Source of the DNA: Actinomycetota bacterium
Lineage (GTDB): Bacteria; Actinomycetota; Actinomycetes; S36-B12; FW305-bin1
Assembly (NCBI GenBank): GCA_004297305.1
Contig: SCTR01000012.1
Span: 1-36,098 of the forward strand
Reading direction: 5' to 3'
Length of the DNA stretch: 36,098 bases
The translations under genes and the position numbers were made by a program. Of the stretch, positions 8,915-19,156 are shown piece after piece. How positions within the stretch are numbered: the stretch's first letter is position 1; every line of letters starts with the position of its first letter. The notes below the pieces were generated by a model that worked only from the letters and a program-made list of their open reading frames with translations, ran no database searches and was not told where the DNA came from.

Positions 8915-10686
8915 CTCGGTTTGCGGCACAGATCGACGACGTAGTCCACGACACCGTTGATGTCGACGTCGGTCCGTGTGCCGGTCGCCCGATCCTTGAC
9001 CTCGACCAGTCCGTCGGCAAGGCGCTTGCCGACGACCACCACGGTCGGCATGCCCAATAGTTCGGAGTCGTTGAACTTCACTCCAGGAGAAATCCCGCGG
9101 CGGTCGTCCAACAGGACACGAATCCCCGCGGCGTCCAGCCTCGTCGCGACGTCGTCGGCGGCGGCGAGCACCGCCGCGTCCTTGCCCGCCGCGACGACGT
9201 GCACCTGCGCCGGCGCGACCGCACGCGGCCACACCAGGCCCTTGTCGTCGTGATGCTGCTCGGCGATGGCTGCCACGACCCGCGACACGCCGAGCCCGTA
9301 AGACCCCATGGTCACCGTGACCCGCTTGCCGTTCTCGTCGAGCACCTTGAGGTCCATGGCGTCGGCGTACTTGCGGCCCAACTGGAAGATGTGGCCGATC
9401 TCAATGCCCCGCGCCGACTGCAGGCCGGTCCCGCAGCGCGGACACGGGTCGCCGTCACGAACGTCGCCCGCCTCGATCACGCCATCGGGGACGAAGTCGC
9501 GCCCAGCAACCAGATCGTAAACGTGACTGCCGTCAGCGTCACCGCCGCTGATCCAGCTGGTGCCCGTCGCCACTCGGGGATCGACGACGTACCGGATCCC
9601 GGCGGACTGCTTCTGGCCCAGGGACTGCGGGCCGATATAACCGCGAACCAAGGTGGGATGCCGGTCGAAGTCGGCTGCTTCGAACGGCCGTGGGACGCCG
9701 GGGTGCACCGCGGCCTCCACTCGCTTGAGGTCGACCTCACGGTCGCCGGGTAGGCCGATGGCCAGCGGTTCGGTCTGCCCGTCCGGATGGGTCACCATGA
9801 GCAGCACGTTCTTCAGCGTGTCCGCTGCCGTCCATTCCCGATCGGCGCGACGCAGGTCGGGCCGGTCATTCGACAGGGCGACCAGCGCCTCGATACTGCC
9901 GGCATCGGGGGTGTCCTCGACGTGCGCAGCAGGATGCCCCTCCCACGACACAGCTGCGGGCGGCGGCGTGGTCACGGCTTCGACATTGGCCGCGTAACCG
10001 CAGGCGGGACAACGGACGAACGTGTCCTCGCCGGCATCGCAGACGGCGAGGAACTCCTCGCTGGCACTGCCGCCCATCGCACCGGACATCGCCGAAACGA
10101 TCACGTAGTTCAATCCGAGTTGGTCGAACGTCGCGATGTAGGCGTCGCGGTGCCGGGCATAGCTCGCCGCGAGGCCGTCGTCGTCGATATCGAAGGAGTA
10201 CGAGTCCTTCATGACGAATTCGCGGCCGCGAAGAATCCCGGCACGAGGCCGAGCCTCGTCACGGTACTTCGTCTGGATCTGGTACAGCACGAGCGGCAGA
10301 TCCTTGTAGGACGAGTACTCGCCCTTCACCAGCAGGGTGAACATCTCTTCATGCGTGGGCCCGAGCAGATAGTCGTTGCCGCGACGATCCTGCAGTCGGA
10401 ACAGGTTGGCTCCGTAGGCGTTCCAGCGATCGGTCTGTTCGTACGGCTCACGCGGCAGCAGCGCCGGGAAGTGCACCTCCTGGAAGCCGGCGGCGTCCAT
10501 CTGGGCCCGGACGATCCGTTCGACGTTGCGGAACACCTGGTACCCCAGGGGCAGCCAGGTGAAGATTCCCGGTGCCACACGGCGGACGTACCCGGCGCGG
10601 ACCAACAGCCGGTGGCTGGCGAGCTCGGCGTCAGCAGGGTCGTCGCGCAACGTACGCAGGAACAACGTCGACATGCGCAGCAGCAC
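8911..10686 (-). CDS. proS: Prolyl-tRNA synthetase (bacterial type with editing domain)
   Basis: ProRS charges tRNA-Pro. The 591-residue length and the inserted editing domain (about residues 230-410) mark the bacterial long form. Class II signatures are visible: motif 1 region [31 protein letters not shown], motif 2 [26 protein letters not shown] and motif 3 [20 protein letters not shown], followed by the anticodon-binding domain. The GTG start at 10686 has AAGGAG four bases upstream. An ATG four codons later (10674) is the alternative and is also common in homologues. The gene lies downstream of the GNAT gene, separated by a strong inverted repeat, and converges on an unknown gene. Confidence 0.96.
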   Translation of the reverse strand: MLLRMSTLFLRTLRDDPADAELASHRLLVRAGYVRRVAPGIFTWLPLGYQVFRNVERIVRAQMDAAGFQEVHFPALLPREPYEQTDRWNAYGANLFRLQDRRGNDYLLGPTHEEMFTLLVKGEYSSYKDLPLVLYQIQTKYRDEARPRAGILRGREFVMKDSYSFDIDDDGLAASYARHRDAYIATFDQLGLNYVIVSAMSGAMGGSASEEFLAVCDAGEDTFVRCPACGYAANVEAVTTPPPAAVSWEGHPAAHVEDTPDAGSIEALVALSNDRPDLRRADREWTAADTLKNVLLMVTHPDGQTEPLAIGLPGDREVDLKRVEAAVHPGVPRPFEAADFDRHPTLVRGYIGPQSLGQKQSAGIRYVVDPRVATGTSWISGGDADGSHVYDLVAGRDFVPDGVIEAGDVRDGDPCPRCGTGLQSARGIEIGHIFQLGRKYADAMDLKVLDENGKRVTVTMGSYGLGVSRVVAAIAEQHHDDKGLVWPRAVAPAQVHVVAAGKDAAVLAAADDVATRLDAAGIRVLLDDRRGISPGVKFNDSELLGMPTVVVVGKRLADGLVEVKDRATGTRTDVDINGVVDYVVDLCRKPS

Positions 10687-10770
10687 GGCACTCCTTCGGC
10701 TCGACGCCCCGCCGGGCGCGCTGGCGGCCGGCGGCCGGGCCCCGAGGATATCGGCCCGCCGTGGGCGGCC

Positions 10771-10824
10771 GTGCCACCGCAAGGGCTCGCAGGCGGCCGC
10801 CCATCGGGACCCTTGCGGTGGCAC
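10771..10824. repeat. 15-bp perfect inverted repeat upstream of proS
   Basis: The arms at 10771-10785 and 10810-10824 are perfectly complementary over 15 bp around a 24-base loop, with further pairing on both sides. It lies between the end of the GNAT gene and the start of proS, both minus. It may terminate GNAT transcription or act in the proS leader. On the plus strand the right arm continues as GGTGGCACCGCGG (10817-10829), which matches the core T-box sequence, but no plus-strand gene follows. Confidence 0.6.
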
Positions 10825-10844
10825 CGCGGCCGGCCGGGCGCGGG

Positions 10845-11681
10845 TCAGAACAGGACGGTGGCGAAGTCGCCGACCTCACGGAAGCCGACCTGCAGGTAGG
10901 CCTTGCGGGCCGGCGTGTTGAAGTCGTTGACGTACAACGAGACCAGCGGTTCGATGTCCTGCCGGCAGTACTGCACGACCCGCGCCATACCGGGCGCCGA
11001 CAGGCCGCGGCCCCGCAGGGCCGGATCGACCCATACCCCCTGGACCTGGCAGGCGCCCGCGCCGACCGCACCCACTTCGGCCTTGAACACCACCCGGTCC
11101 CCGTCGATCCGGGCGAACGCGCGGCCGGTCCGCACCAGTTCGAGGATCCGCGCCCGGTACGCCGCCGCCGCGCCGCCTGCCAGCGGCGAGACACCGACCT
11201 CCTCGGTGAACATGGCGACGCAGGCGGGGACCAGCAGGTCCAGCTCGTCCTCGCGCACCCGCCGTACGGCCGGATCGGCCGCGACGGCCGGGGCGGAGTC
11301 GCACACCATCAGCGGCTGCCGGCTGCGAACTTCGCGTGCCGGGCCCCAGGCCGGCTCCAGCAGCCGCCACAGGTCCAGCACCTCAGCGGCGGCACCGACG
11401 ATGGACGAGCACCGGCGGCCGATACGCCGGCACCGGTCGGCGAACGCGGCCCGGGCTGCGTCGCTGGTCGCCACGGGGACGAGATTGGCTCCGGCGTACA
11501 GCGCGGACTGCAGCACGTCGTCCTCGACGTACCCCCACAGCTCGCCGCCGAGCTGCCACGGGTCGAGGTCACCCGACGCGAGCCGGGACGCCACGAAGCA
11601 GTGCCGGACCGGGTCGCGTGCCAGCAGCGCGCGGACCTCGTCGAGGTCGCGCGCGGTCAGGACCCGCAGCAGACCCGGCAC
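10845..11681 (-). CDS. DUF4081-GNAT family N-acetyltransferase
   Basis: This 278-residue protein matches the mycobacterial Rv2867c type: an N-terminal DUF4081 domain (about residues 1-130; [30 protein letters not shown]) joined to a C-terminal GNAT acetyltransferase domain. The GNAT part shows [29 protein letters not shown], where the last section is the acetyl-CoA loop, and [20 protein letters not shown]. The substrate is unknown. The GTG start has GAGG eight bases upstream. It follows ispG in the dxr-rseP-ispG run, as in M. tuberculosis, so co-expression is likely. Confidence 0.9.
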   Translation of the reverse strand: MPGLLRVLTARDLDEVRALLARDPVRHCFVASRLASGDLDPWQLGGELWGYVEDDVLQSALYAGANLVPVATSDAARAAFADRCRRIGRRCSSIVGAAAEVLDLWRLLEPAWGPAREVRSRQPLMVCDSAPAVAADPAVRRVREDELDLLVPACVAMFTEEVGVSPLAGGAAAAYRARILELVRTGRAFARIDGDRVVFKAEVGAVGAGACQVQGVWVDPALRGRGLSAPGMARVVQYCRQDIEPLVSLYVNDFNTPARKAYLQVGFREVGDFATVLF

Positions 11682-11823
11682 GTCCGCATCCTCGCGTACG
11701 TCGAACCCGCCGCGCCGGGTCGCATCGCCGCAGCGGGGCGATCCGCCGTGGTGCGAGGTGAAGGCGTGCGATCCGCGGGAGCGCGAGCCGCCGCGGTGCG
11801 ACGGCAGTCGACGAGCCGGCGGG

Positions 11824-12987
11824 TCAGCTGGTGGTGACGACCGGCGTCCCGGGCCCGCCGCTGCTGCCGAGCTCGTCGGCCAGCCGGAGCGCCTCCTCGA
11901 TCAGGGTCTCGACGATCTGCGCCTCGGGCACGGTCTTGACGACCGTGCCACGCACGAAGATCTGGCCCTTCCCGTTGCCGGACGCGACCCCGAGGTCCGC
12001 TTCGCGCGCCTCACCGGGCCCGTTGACCACGCACCCCATCACCGCGACGCGCAGCGGCACGGTCAGGCCTTCCAGGCCGGCCGTGACTTCCTCCGCCAAC
12101 GTGTACACGTCGACCTGGGCACGGCCGCAGGACGGACAGGAGACGATCTCCAAGCCGCGCTGTCGCAGGTTGAGCGACTCCAGGATCGCGATGCCGACCT
12201 TCACCTCTTCGACCGGTGGGGCGGACAGCGACACCCGGATCGTGTCTCCGATCCCCTGCGACAGCAGCGCCCCGAACGCGACCGCGGACTTCACCGTGCC
12301 CTGGAACGCGGGCCCGGCCTCGGTGACCCCCAGGTGCAGCGGGTAGTCGCAGGACTCCGAGAGCAACTCGTACGCCCGCACCATGACCACCGGATCGTGG
12401 TGTTTCACCGAGATCTTGAGGTCGTTGAAGCCGTGTTCGGCAAACAGCCCGGCCTCCCACAACGCGGACTCCACCAGGGCTTCGGGCGTCGCCTTGCCGT
12501 GCTTGCGCAGCAACCGGGGGTCGAGCGAACCGGCGTTCACACCGATCCGGATCGGGATACCGGCGTCGCCGGCGGCGATCGCGATCTCTTTCACCTTGTC
12601 GTCGAACGCCTTGATGTTGCCCGGATTCACCCGGACCCCGGCGCAGCCGGCGGCGATGGCCGCGAAGACGTACTTCGGCTGGAAGTGGATGTCGGCGATC
12701 ACCGGGATCCCCGACTTCCGAGCGATCTGCGGGAGGGCGTCGGCGTCGTCCTGGCTCGGTACGGCGACCCGGACCACCTGGCAGCCCGCGGCGGTGAGTT
12801 GCGCGATCTGCTGCAGCGTCGCGTTCACATCGGCGGTGAGGGTGGTTGCCATGGACTGCACCGAGACCGGGGCGTCACCACCGACCGCGACCGGATGCGT
12901 CGGATGCTTCAGGAGCAGTTGCCGGGTTCGGCGCCGTGGCGCCAGCGTCGGCGGCGGTACGGCGGGCAGGCCCAAGGACACGCTCAT
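11824..12987 (-). CDS. ispG: 4-hydroxy-3-methylbut-2-enyl diphosphate synthase (IspG/GcpE)
   Basis: IspG converts methylerythritol cyclodiphosphate to HMBPP, the penultimate step of the MEP isoprenoid pathway, using a 4Fe-4S cluster. The 387-residue protein has the TIM-barrel start [29 protein letters not shown] and the central [11 protein letters not shown]. The cluster ligands appear in SCPSCGR (two cysteines) and [12 protein letters not shown] (third cysteine, with the conserved Glu). The ATG start has only a distant GGGG, so translation may depend on transcript context. It is adjacent to rseP and dxr; dxr supplies an earlier step of the same pathway. Confidence 0.97.
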   Translation of the reverse strand: MSVSLGLPAVPPPTLAPRRRTRQLLLKHPTHPVAVGGDAPVSVQSMATTLTADVNATLQQIAQLTAAGCQVVRVAVPSQDDADALPQIARKSGIPVIADIHFQPKYVFAAIAAGCAGVRVNPGNIKAFDDKVKEIAIAAGDAGIPIRIGVNAGSLDPRLLRKHGKATPEALVESALWEAGLFAEHGFNDLKISVKHHDPVVMVRAYELLSESCDYPLHLGVTEAGPAFQGTVKSAVAFGALLSQGIGDTIRVSLSAPPVEEVKVGIAILESLNLRQRGLEIVSCPSCGRAQVDVYTLAEEVTAGLEGLTVPLRVAVMGCVVNGPGEAREADLGVASGNGKGQIFVRGTVVKTVPEAQIVETLIEEALRLADELGSSGGPGTPVVTTS

Positions 12988-13010
12988 GGCGCCCAGTATC
13001 CCCTGTGCCG

Positions 13011-13028
13011 CGGCCGGTCACCCGGCCG
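13011..13028 (-). terminator. Short hairpin between rseP and ispG
   Basis: CGGCCGG (13011-13017) pairs with CCGGCCG (13022-13028) around a 4-base loop. The 11-mer CGGCCGGTCAC recurs at 13045-13055. No T-run follows. It may be a weak terminator or simply G+C-rich spacer. Confidence 0.3.
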
Positions 13029-13072
13029 TCGCACGACGCCGGCCCGGCCGGTCACGCGTCCCGTGCCCGGCG

Positions 13073-14392
13073 TCAGCTGCCCAGCGTGATCGGGTCGAAC
13101 AGGTCCGCGTAGATGACCAGTCCCCCGACCACGAGCAGGATCGTGGTGACGACGTACGCCACCGGCAGCAGTCGTGCGGTGTCGACCGGGCCGGGATCGC
13201 GGCGGCGGCGGAACCGGGCGAGCTGTCGCCGGGCGCCTTCGTACAGCGCGCCGGCGACGTGACCACCGTCCAGCGGCAGCAGCGGCAGCAGGTTGAACAT
13301 GAAGAGGAAGAGGTTGATGCTCGCCGCGAGCGAGACGAACATCGCCGCTTTCGTCTCCCACGACTCGTTGAGCGCCAGCGCCTCTCCGCCCAATCGCGAC
13401 GCCCCGACGACGCTGATCGGACCATCGGTGGCGCGCTGCTGCCCGGAGAACACGTCCCCGGCGAGTTCCACCAGTTTGCTCGGGAACGAGATGAGGGCGC
13501 CGACGGTACGGGTCACGGTGTCGGCGAGGAAACCGGGCACCGCGGTCACCGGTTGCCGCACCCACACGGCGTCCGGCCCGACACCGAGGAAGGGCCTCAC
13601 CTCCGTCTGCCCGGTGGGCGCGCTGTCGGCCATCACCGGGCGGGGCGCGGCGACCAGGGTGACCGGCGCGGTGCTGGTGACCCCGTCGCGGACGAAGGTC
13701 ACCGTCGTCGCGCCGGTCCCCGCCGCGCTGACCGCTGCGGTCAACGACGTCCAGTCGTCCACCGGGGTGGCACCGACCGCGGTGATCGTGTCGCCGGGCC
13801 GCAGGCCGGCGACCGCAGCCGGGGTGGGCTGCGAGCCGGCCGGACAGCCGCCACCGGCGGCTGCCGCCCCGCTGTCCTGGGCGGTGGTCGGCAGGCAGGG
13901 CACCACACTGCGGACCGTGTTGCCCAGCGACTGGGTGCCGATGCCCACCAGCAGGACGGTGAACAGCAGGCACGCCAGCAGCAAGTTCATGACCGGTCCG
14001 CCGAGCATGACCGTGAGCTTCTTCGGCACGGACAACCGGTAGAACACCCGGTCGTGGTCGCCGGGACCGACCTCCTCGGCGCTCTGCCGGCGAGCGTCGT
14101 CGATCATCGTCCGCATCCGGCCGGTGGTCGAGACCCGCAGCGTGCCGTCCGGTCCGGGCGGGTACATGCCGATCATCCGGACGTAGCCGCCGAGCGGGAC
14201 CGCCTTGATGCCGTACTGGGTCTCGCCGCGTCGGCGCGACCACAGCGTCGGGCCGAAACCGACCATGTACTGCGGAACGCGTACGCCGAACCGCTTGGCC
14301 GGCAAGAGGTGTCCGACCTCGTGCAACGCGATCGACAGGCCGATGACGCCGAAGAACAGCAGGGCGCCGACGATCGTGACGGCGGTCGTCAC
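13073..14392 (-). CDS. rseP: M50 site-2 membrane metalloprotease (RseP/Rip1 type)
   Basis: The protein cuts transmembrane segments of regulatory proteins such as anti-sigma factors. It has 439 residues. The first membrane segment carries the zinc site HEVGH at about residues 24-28. [39 protein letters not shown] is typical of the family. A PDZ domain lies near residues 200-260 ([21 protein letters not shown]), and the second zinc ligand motif is [12 protein letters not shown]. The GTG start overlaps the dxr stop (GTGA) and has AGGAGGTG upstream. The mycobacterial homologue Rip1 (Rv2869c) acts on anti-sigma factors including RskA, so the RskA protein encoded at 20698-21474 is a plausible substrate; that is inference. 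Confidence 0.95.
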   Translation of the reverse strand: MTTAVTIVGALLFFGVIGLSIALHEVGHLLPAKRFGVRVPQYMVGFGPTLWSRRRGETQYGIKAVPLGGYVRMIGMYPPGPDGTLRVSTTGRMRTMIDDARRQSAEEVGPGDHDRVFYRLSVPKKLTVMLGGPVMNLLLACLLFTVLLVGIGTQSLGNTVRSVVPCLPTTAQDSGAAAAGGGCPAGSQPTPAAVAGLRPGDTITAVGATPVDDWTSLTAAVSAAGTGATTVTFVRDGVTSTAPVTLVAAPRPVMADSAPTGQTEVRPFLGVGPDAVWVRQPVTAVPGFLADTVTRTVGALISFPSKLVELAGDVFSGQQRATDGPISVVGASRLGGEALALNESWETKAAMFVSLAASINLFLFMFNLLPLLPLDGGHVAGALYEGARRQLARFRRRRDPGPVDTARLLPVAYVVTTILLVVGGLVIYADLFDPITLGS

Positions 14393-15693
14393 GCGCCCAC
14401 CTCCTGCCGTGCTGCCGGCCCGCGGGGTGAGCCCGCGGGCGTCGACGTGCCACACCACTGTTGGGCCCGCGCTCGCGCCCAGTCCTGTGCGGAGAAGACG
14501 TCGTCGATCGTCAGCCGGTTCCGGGCCGGATCGACGTAGCGCGAGCCGGGCCGTCCGTCGCCACCGGCGAGGTGCTCGTCGACAACCCGGGCGACGGTGT
14601 CGACGATCCCGAGGAACGGCAGCCGACCGGCCAGGAACGCTGCCACGCATGCCTCGTCGGCCGCATTGAGAACCGCCGGGGTCGTCCCCCCGGCGGCGCC
14701 GGCACGCCGGGCCAGCGCCACGGCCGGGAAGGTCGCTTCGTCCAGCGGTTCGAACGTCCAGCGGGCGGCACTGGTCCAGTCGCAGCCGGCGGCCGCGCCG
14801 GGGACGCGATCCGGCCAGCCCAAGGCCAGCGCGATGGGCAGCCGCATGTCCGGCGGGCTGGCCTGCGCGACGGTAGAGCCGTCGACGAACTCGACCATCG
14901 AATGCACGATCGACTCCGGATGGACGACGACGTCGATGCGGTCCAGCGGCAGGTCGAACAACAAGTGGGCCTCGATGAGTTCAAGACCCTTGTTCATCAG
15001 CGTCGCGGAGTTCACGGTGACCAGCGGGCCCATGTCCCAGGTGGGGTGCGCCAACGCATCGGCCGGGGTGACGTCCGCCAGCGATGCGCGGTCCCGGCCG
15101 CGGAACGGGCCGCCGCTGGCGGTGAGGACCAGTCGGCGTACCTCGTCCGGACCTCCGGCCCGAAGCGCTTGGGTGAGTGCGGAATGCTCGGAGTCCACCG
15201 GGATCAGCTGACCGGGGCCGGCCAGGTCGGTGACCACGGGACCACCGACGATGAGCGACTCCTTGTTCGCCAGCGCGAGCTGGCGGCCGGCCTGCAACGC
15301 TCGCACCGTAGGCACCAGACCCGCAGCACCGGCCAGGCCGTTGAGCACCACGTCGCAGGGCCAACTGGCGACCTCGGCTGCAGCGTCCGGGCCGACGAGG
15401 ATCTCCGGCGCCCGGGCCCGTGGCGACCGACCGGCCGCCTTCCGCCGCAGCGCGGCGAGCAACGACTCGTGCGCCTCGGGCCGCGCCAGCGCCACGACTG
15501 CGACGTCATGGTCGACGGCCTGCTCGGCCAGCAGGTCGACGTCGGCACCGCCGGCGGCCAGCCCGACGACCCGGAACCGGTCCGGGTTCGCTGCGATCAC
15601 CTGCAGGGCCTGGGTACCGATGGATCCCGTACTGCCGAGCACGACGACGTCCCGCCGCGCTGGGCGGGAGGAGTCGCTCGACGGCGAGGTCAC
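14389..15693 (-). CDS. dxr: 1-deoxy-D-xylulose 5-phosphate reductoisomerase
   Basis: Dxr performs the first committed step of the MEP pathway, making methylerythritol 4-phosphate with NADPH. The 434-residue protein has the NADPH-binding start [15 protein letters not shown], the motifs [11 protein letters not shown] and PVDSEHSAL for metal and substrate, [16 protein letters not shown] and [19 protein letters not shown]. The C-terminal helical domain is present. The GTG start at 15693 has GGGGAC about nine bases upstream and removes a non-conserved extension. Its stop overlaps rseP. It is divergent from mmsA across a 147-base spacer. Confidence 0.97.
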   Translation of the reverse strand: MTSPSSDSSRPARRDVVVLGSTGSIGTQALQVIAANPDRFRVVGLAAGGADVDLLAEQAVDHDVAVVALARPEAHESLLAALRRKAAGRSPRARAPEILVGPDAAAEVASWPCDVVLNGLAGAAGLVPTVRALQAGRQLALANKESLIVGGPVVTDLAGPGQLIPVDSEHSALTQALRAGGPDEVRRLVLTASGGPFRGRDRASLADVTPADALAHPTWDMGPLVTVNSATLMNKGLELIEAHLLFDLPLDRIDVVVHPESIVHSMVEFVDGSTVAQASPPDMRLPIALALGWPDRVPGAAAGCDWTSAARWTFEPLDEATFPAVALARRAGAAGGTTPAVLNAADEACVAAFLAGRLPFLGIVDTVARVVDEHLAGGDGRPGSRYVDPARNRLTIDDVFSAQDWARARAQQWCGTSTPAGSPRGPAARQEVGA

Positions 15694-15840
15694 CGGCCCA
15701 GTGTCCCCGATCGCGGCCGCCCGTCGCACGACGGTGACCGCGACGGGACACCGGGGTGCGACCGGTCGCCGATCTCGTGCCAGGCTCTCGACCGGAGTCG
15801 AGGCGCCCGCCCTCGGCCACGCCGAGCGTTGCGAGCCCCG
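15694..15840. promoter_or_regulatory. Divergent spacer dxr / mmsA
   Basis: This spacer must hold the promoters for dxr (minus) and mmsA (plus), but I find no convincing -10/-35 pair. It contains a perfect 6-bp hairpin with a tetraloop, CTCGAC-CGGA-GTCGAG (15787-15802), 38 bases before the mmsA ATG, which could be an operator or leader structure. Confidence 0.3.
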
Positions 15841-17340
15841 ATGACCGGACCAGTCCGTACCGTGCCGCACTGGATCGACGGCGAACGGACGCCGTCGTCG
15901 TCGGGCCGGTTCGCGCCGGTGTTCGACCCGGCCACCGGCCGCGAACAGGCCCGGGTCGGTCTGGCGTCGGTGGCCGAGGTGGACGCGGCCATCGCCTCAG
16001 GGGTACGGGCTGCCGCGGGCTGGCGCACGGTGTCGCTGTCGCGCCGTACCGAGATCCTCTTCGCGTTCCGCCAGTTGCTGGCCGAGCGCCGCGACGACCT
16101 GGCGGCCGTGGTCAGCGCCGAGCACGGCAAGGTGCCGGCCGACGCCGCCGGCGAGATCGCTCGCGGCCTGGAGAATGCCGAGTTCGCCTGCGGCGTGCCG
16201 GGCATGCTCAAGGGCGGCTACAGCGAACAGGTGTCGACCGGCGTCGACGTGTATTCGATCCGCCAGCCCCTGGGCCTGATGGTGGGGATCACGCCGTTCA
16301 ACTTCCCGGTCATGGTGCCGTTGTGGATGATGTGCACGGCGATCGCCTGCGGAAACGCCTTCGTGCTCAAGCCTTCCGAGAAGGTACCGACGGCGTCCCT
16401 GCTGCTCGCCGAACTGTGGGCGCAGGCCGGCCTGCCGGCCGGCGTGTTCAACGTCGTGCAGGGTGACAAGGAAGCCGTCGATCGGCTGCTGGCCCATCCG
16501 GATGTCGCCGCGGCCAGTTTCGTCGGATCGACGCCGGTCGCCCGCTCGGTGTACGTCGCGGCGACCGCCGCCGGCAAACGGGTGCAGGCACTCGGCGGCG
16601 CGAAGAACCACCTGGTCGTGCTGCCGGACGCCGACGTGGACCTGGCTGCGGACGCGGCGGTCAGCGCGGCGTACGGCTCGGCCGGCGAACGGTGCATGGC
16701 GGTGTCGGTCGTCGTCGCCGTCGGCGGTATCGCCGATGCCCTCGTCGAGGCGATCGCCGATCGGCTGCCCGGGCTGCGGGTGGGCCCGGCGACCGATCCG
16801 GCGGCCGACCTGGGCCCGCTGATCACCGCAACACACCGGGACCGGGTCGCCGGGTACCTCGATTCCGCTGCGGCACAGGGCGCCACGGTCGTCGCGGACG
16901 GACGGACCGCCGCGCTGCCGGCGGGCGGGTTCTACCTGGGACCCTCGCTCGTGGACCGGGTCCGGCCGGGCATGGCGGTGTACGACGACGAGATCTTCGG
17001 TCCGGTGCTGTCGGTGGTGCGTGCCGCGACGTACGACGAGGCCGTGGAGCTGGTGAACCGCAACCGGTACGGCAACGGCGCGGCGATCTTCACCCGGGAC
17101 GGCGCCGCGGCCCGCCGCTTCCAGTTCGAGGCGATTGCCGGCATGGTCGGGATCAACGTGCCGATCCCCGTCCCGGCCGCCCATTTCAGTTTCGGCGGGT
17201 GGAAGTCCTCGCTGTTCGGCGACACCGGCATCTACGGTCCCCGCGGGATCGACTTCTGCACTCGGGACAAGGTCGTCACCGCCCGGTGGCCCAGTTCCGG
17301 CAGGTCGATGGTCGACCTCGGATTTCCGGGAAACCGCTGA
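15841..17340 (+). CDS. mmsA: Methylmalonate-semialdehyde dehydrogenase (CoA-acylating)
   Basis: MmsA oxidises methylmalonate or malonate semialdehyde to propionyl- or acetyl-CoA, in valine and inositol breakdown. The 499-residue protein fits the family. The NAD-binding region has [14 protein letters not shown] and [20 protein letters not shown] is followed by [15 protein letters not shown], where Asn replaces the general-base Glu of ordinary aldehyde dehydrogenases; that is diagnostic for the CoA-dependent subfamily. The catalytic Cys is in GSAGERCM near residue 285. The C-terminal [10 protein letters not shown] is typical. The start has only a weak SD. No other valine or inositol catabolic gene lies nearby, so its metabolic role here is unclear. 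Confidence 0.94.
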   Translation: MTGPVRTVPHWIDGERTPSSSGRFAPVFDPATGREQARVGLASVAEVDAAIASGVRAAAGWRTVSLSRRTEILFAFRQLLAERRDDLAAVVSAEHGKVPADAAGEIARGLENAEFACGVPGMLKGGYSEQVSTGVDVYSIRQPLGLMVGITPFNFPVMVPLWMMCTAIACGNAFVLKPSEKVPTASLLLAELWAQAGLPAGVFNVVQGDKEAVDRLLAHPDVAAASFVGSTPVARSVYVAATAAGKRVQALGGAKNHLVVLPDADVDLAADAAVSAAYGSAGERCMAVSVVVAVGGIADALVEAIADRLPGLRVGPATDPAADLGPLITATHRDRVAGYLDSAAAQGATVVADGRTAALPAGGFYLGPSLVDRVRPGMAVYDDEIFGPVLSVVRAATYDEAVELVNRNRYGNGAAIFTRDGAAARRFQFEAIAGMVGINVPIPVPAAHFSFGGWKSSLFGDTGIYGPRGIDFCTRDKVVTARWPSSGRSMVDLGFPGNR

Positions 17341-17470
17341 CGACACGCGTTCGCCGTGCGGGCGCGACGTCGCCCTGGTGGACTCCGCCGGCAGCACGAC
17401 AGGGCGGCCGGCAGCCCAATCCAGCCCGGCGCAGTGCCAATCCGGTCGGGACGGAGCACCGAATACGGCG
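17341..17470 (+). promoter_or_regulatory. Spacer mmsA / molybdoenzyme with duplicated CCAATCC
   Basis: The 130 bases between mmsA and the molybdoenzyme gene carry two CCAATCC sequences, at 17416-17422 and 17437-17443, each preceded by GCAG. Only the second has a correctly spaced CGAAT. No terminator for mmsA is evident. Confidence 0.5.
17437..17464 (+). promoter_or_regulatory. Predicted SigK-type promoter of the molybdoenzyme gene
   Basis: CCAATCC (17437-17443), a 16-base spacer and CGAAT (17460-17464) resemble the mycobacterial SigK promoter (CCATCC and CGAAT, from memory). The GTG start begins six bases after the -10, so the transcript should begin at or within a base or two of the start codon. 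The same motif with the same spacing occurs before the fasciclin gene. Confidence 0.7.
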
Positions 17471-19132
17471 GTGACCCAGGAACGGCCGGACCCGGCCGCC
17501 GAGCCGTCCCACGCTGGACTGCGCGGCCGAACCACGTCACGGGCTGCCGGCCGCTGGGTCGACCTGGTCGGCTGGGCCGCCGCGGGGATCGTGGCGGGGG
17601 CCACCGGGATCGGCGTCGCGCTGCTGCTCGCCGCGCTCGCCGGGCGGGGCGACCCGGTCCTCGCCGTCGGATCGTCGGCGATCGACCTCGCGCCCACACC
17701 GTTGAAGGAATTCGCGGTGTCCCGCTTCGGAACTGCCGACAAGACCGTTCTCGTCGGGGGCATGGTCGCCGTCCTGATCGGGGCCGCCGCTGTTGCCGGC
17801 ATGCTCGTCCGCCGGCACCGCCTGATCGGATCCGCGCTGGTCGCCCTGCTCGGGGTGCTCGGTGCAGCCGCGACCCTGACGCGTCCAGGTTCGACCGCAA
17901 CGGACGCCATGCCGGCGCTGATCGGCGCCGCCGTCGCCGCCGTAGCCCTGCTGGCGCTGCGATCCGCCGCCGCGCCGAGGCCGGCCGACCTGCCGGAGCG
18001 CCCGCCGGCGGCTACCGGCGCCGGCGAAACCGCGGCCGCGCTCGCCCGGCCCCAACTCGTCCGCCCGTCGCGGCGACGATTCCTGGCGTTGGGCGCCGGC
18101 CTGGGCGTGGTCGCCCTCGCTACCGGCGGAACCGGGTTGCGGCTGTCGCGGTCGCGGGCCGAGCTCGAGGCAGCCCGGGCCACGATCCGGCTGCCGGCGC
18201 CGGCGGATCCCGCGCCGCCGCTGCCACCCGGGGTCGACAGCGGCGTCCCCGGTGCGACGCCGTTCCAGACCGCCAGTGATCAGTTCTATCGGGTCGACAC
18301 CGCCCTGATCGTTCCCCGACTGGACCCGCGTAGCTACGCGCTGGAGATCGGCGGGATGGTGGACCGGCCGCTGCGGCTGAGCTACGACGACCTGCTGGCG
18401 ATGCCGTTGGTCGAGCGCGACATCACGCTGACCTGCGTGTCCAACGAGGTCGGCGGTCCCTACGTCGGCTCGACCCGCTGGCTCGGCGTACGACTCACCG
18501 ACGTCCTCGATCGGGCCGGCATACAGCCTGCGGCAGAGCAACTGCTCAGTACGTCGGCCGACGGTTGGACCGCCAGTACGCCGGTATCGATCGCCACCGA
18601 CGGCCGCGACGCGCTGATCGCGGTGGGCTGGAACGGCGAACCGCTTCCGCTGGACCACGGATTCCCGGTCCGGCTGGTGGTGCCCGGCCTGTACGGCTAC
18701 GTCTCGGCGACCAAGTGGCTCGTGTCGATCAAGGCGACGACGTACGCCGACGATCCGGCGTACTGGACCCAGCGCGGCTGGGACGTCAACGGGCCGATCC
18801 TCACCCAGGCCCGGATCGACGTCCCGGCGCCGCTGAGCCGGCTGGCTCCCGGCCGCGTCGCGATCGCCGGTGTCGCGTGGGCACAGCACCGCGGAATCTC
18901 GGCCGTGGAGGTGCAGATCGACGACGACGATTGGCGCCCAGCGCGTTTGGGCGCTGTCCCCTCGGCGGACACCTGGTGTACCTGGGTGCTGCCGTGGGAG
19001 GCCACGCCAGGCCCGCACACGCTGCGGGTGCGGGCGACCGACGGCAGCGGCGTGGTCCAGACGGCAGCCCGCACGACGCCGTATCCCCGGGGCGCCACCG
19101 GTCAGCAGGAGCTCGTCGTCATTGTCGGATGA
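17471..19132 (+). CDS. Membrane-anchored molybdopterin oxidoreductase (sulfite oxidase family)
   Basis: This 553-residue protein joins a membrane module to a sulfite-oxidase-type molybdenum enzyme. Four hydrophobic segments lie at about residues 32-57, 92-113, 118-136 and 147-166. A twin-arginine-like stretch RRRFLALGAG starts near residue 201 and leads into a fifth segment, after which the enzyme is predicted to face outward. The molybdopterin domain (about 260-430) has YDDLLAMPLVERDITLTCVSNEVGG, where Cys322 should ligate molybdenum; the C-terminal dimerisation-type domain follows. The substrate is unknown; relatives include sulfite oxidases and the methionine sulfoxide reductase MsrP. The GTG start is chosen because a SigK-like promoter ends six bases before it; no good SD is present. 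Confidence 0.85.
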   Translation: MTQERPDPAAEPSHAGLRGRTTSRAAGRWVDLVGWAAAGIVAGATGIGVALLLAALAGRGDPVLAVGSSAIDLAPTPLKEFAVSRFGTADKTVLVGGMVAVLIGAAAVAGMLVRRHRLIGSALVALLGVLGAAATLTRPGSTATDAMPALIGAAVAAVALLALRSAAAPRPADLPERPPAATGAGETAAALARPQLVRPSRRRFLALGAGLGVVALATGGTGLRLSRSRAELEAARATIRLPAPADPAPPLPPGVDSGVPGATPFQTASDQFYRVDTALIVPRLDPRSYALEIGGMVDRPLRLSYDDLLAMPLVERDITLTCVSNEVGGPYVGSTRWLGVRLTDVLDRAGIQPAAEQLLSTSADGWTASTPVSIATDGRDALIAVGWNGEPLPLDHGFPVRLVVPGLYGYVSATKWLVSIKATTYADDPAYWTQRGWDVNGPILTQARIDVPAPLSRLAPGRVAIAGVAWAQHRGISAVEVQIDDDDWRPARLGAVPSADTWCTWVLPWEATPGPHTLRVRATDGSGVVQTAARTTPYPRGATGQQELVVIVG

Positions 19133-19156
19133 AGCGCAGGCGATCGGAAGACCCGA

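Noticed and set aside
10817-10829. T-box riboswitch on the plus strand
   Set aside because: The core sequence matches, but no plus-strand gene follows, no specifier stem was recognised, and the match is within a palindrome. Kept only as a question.
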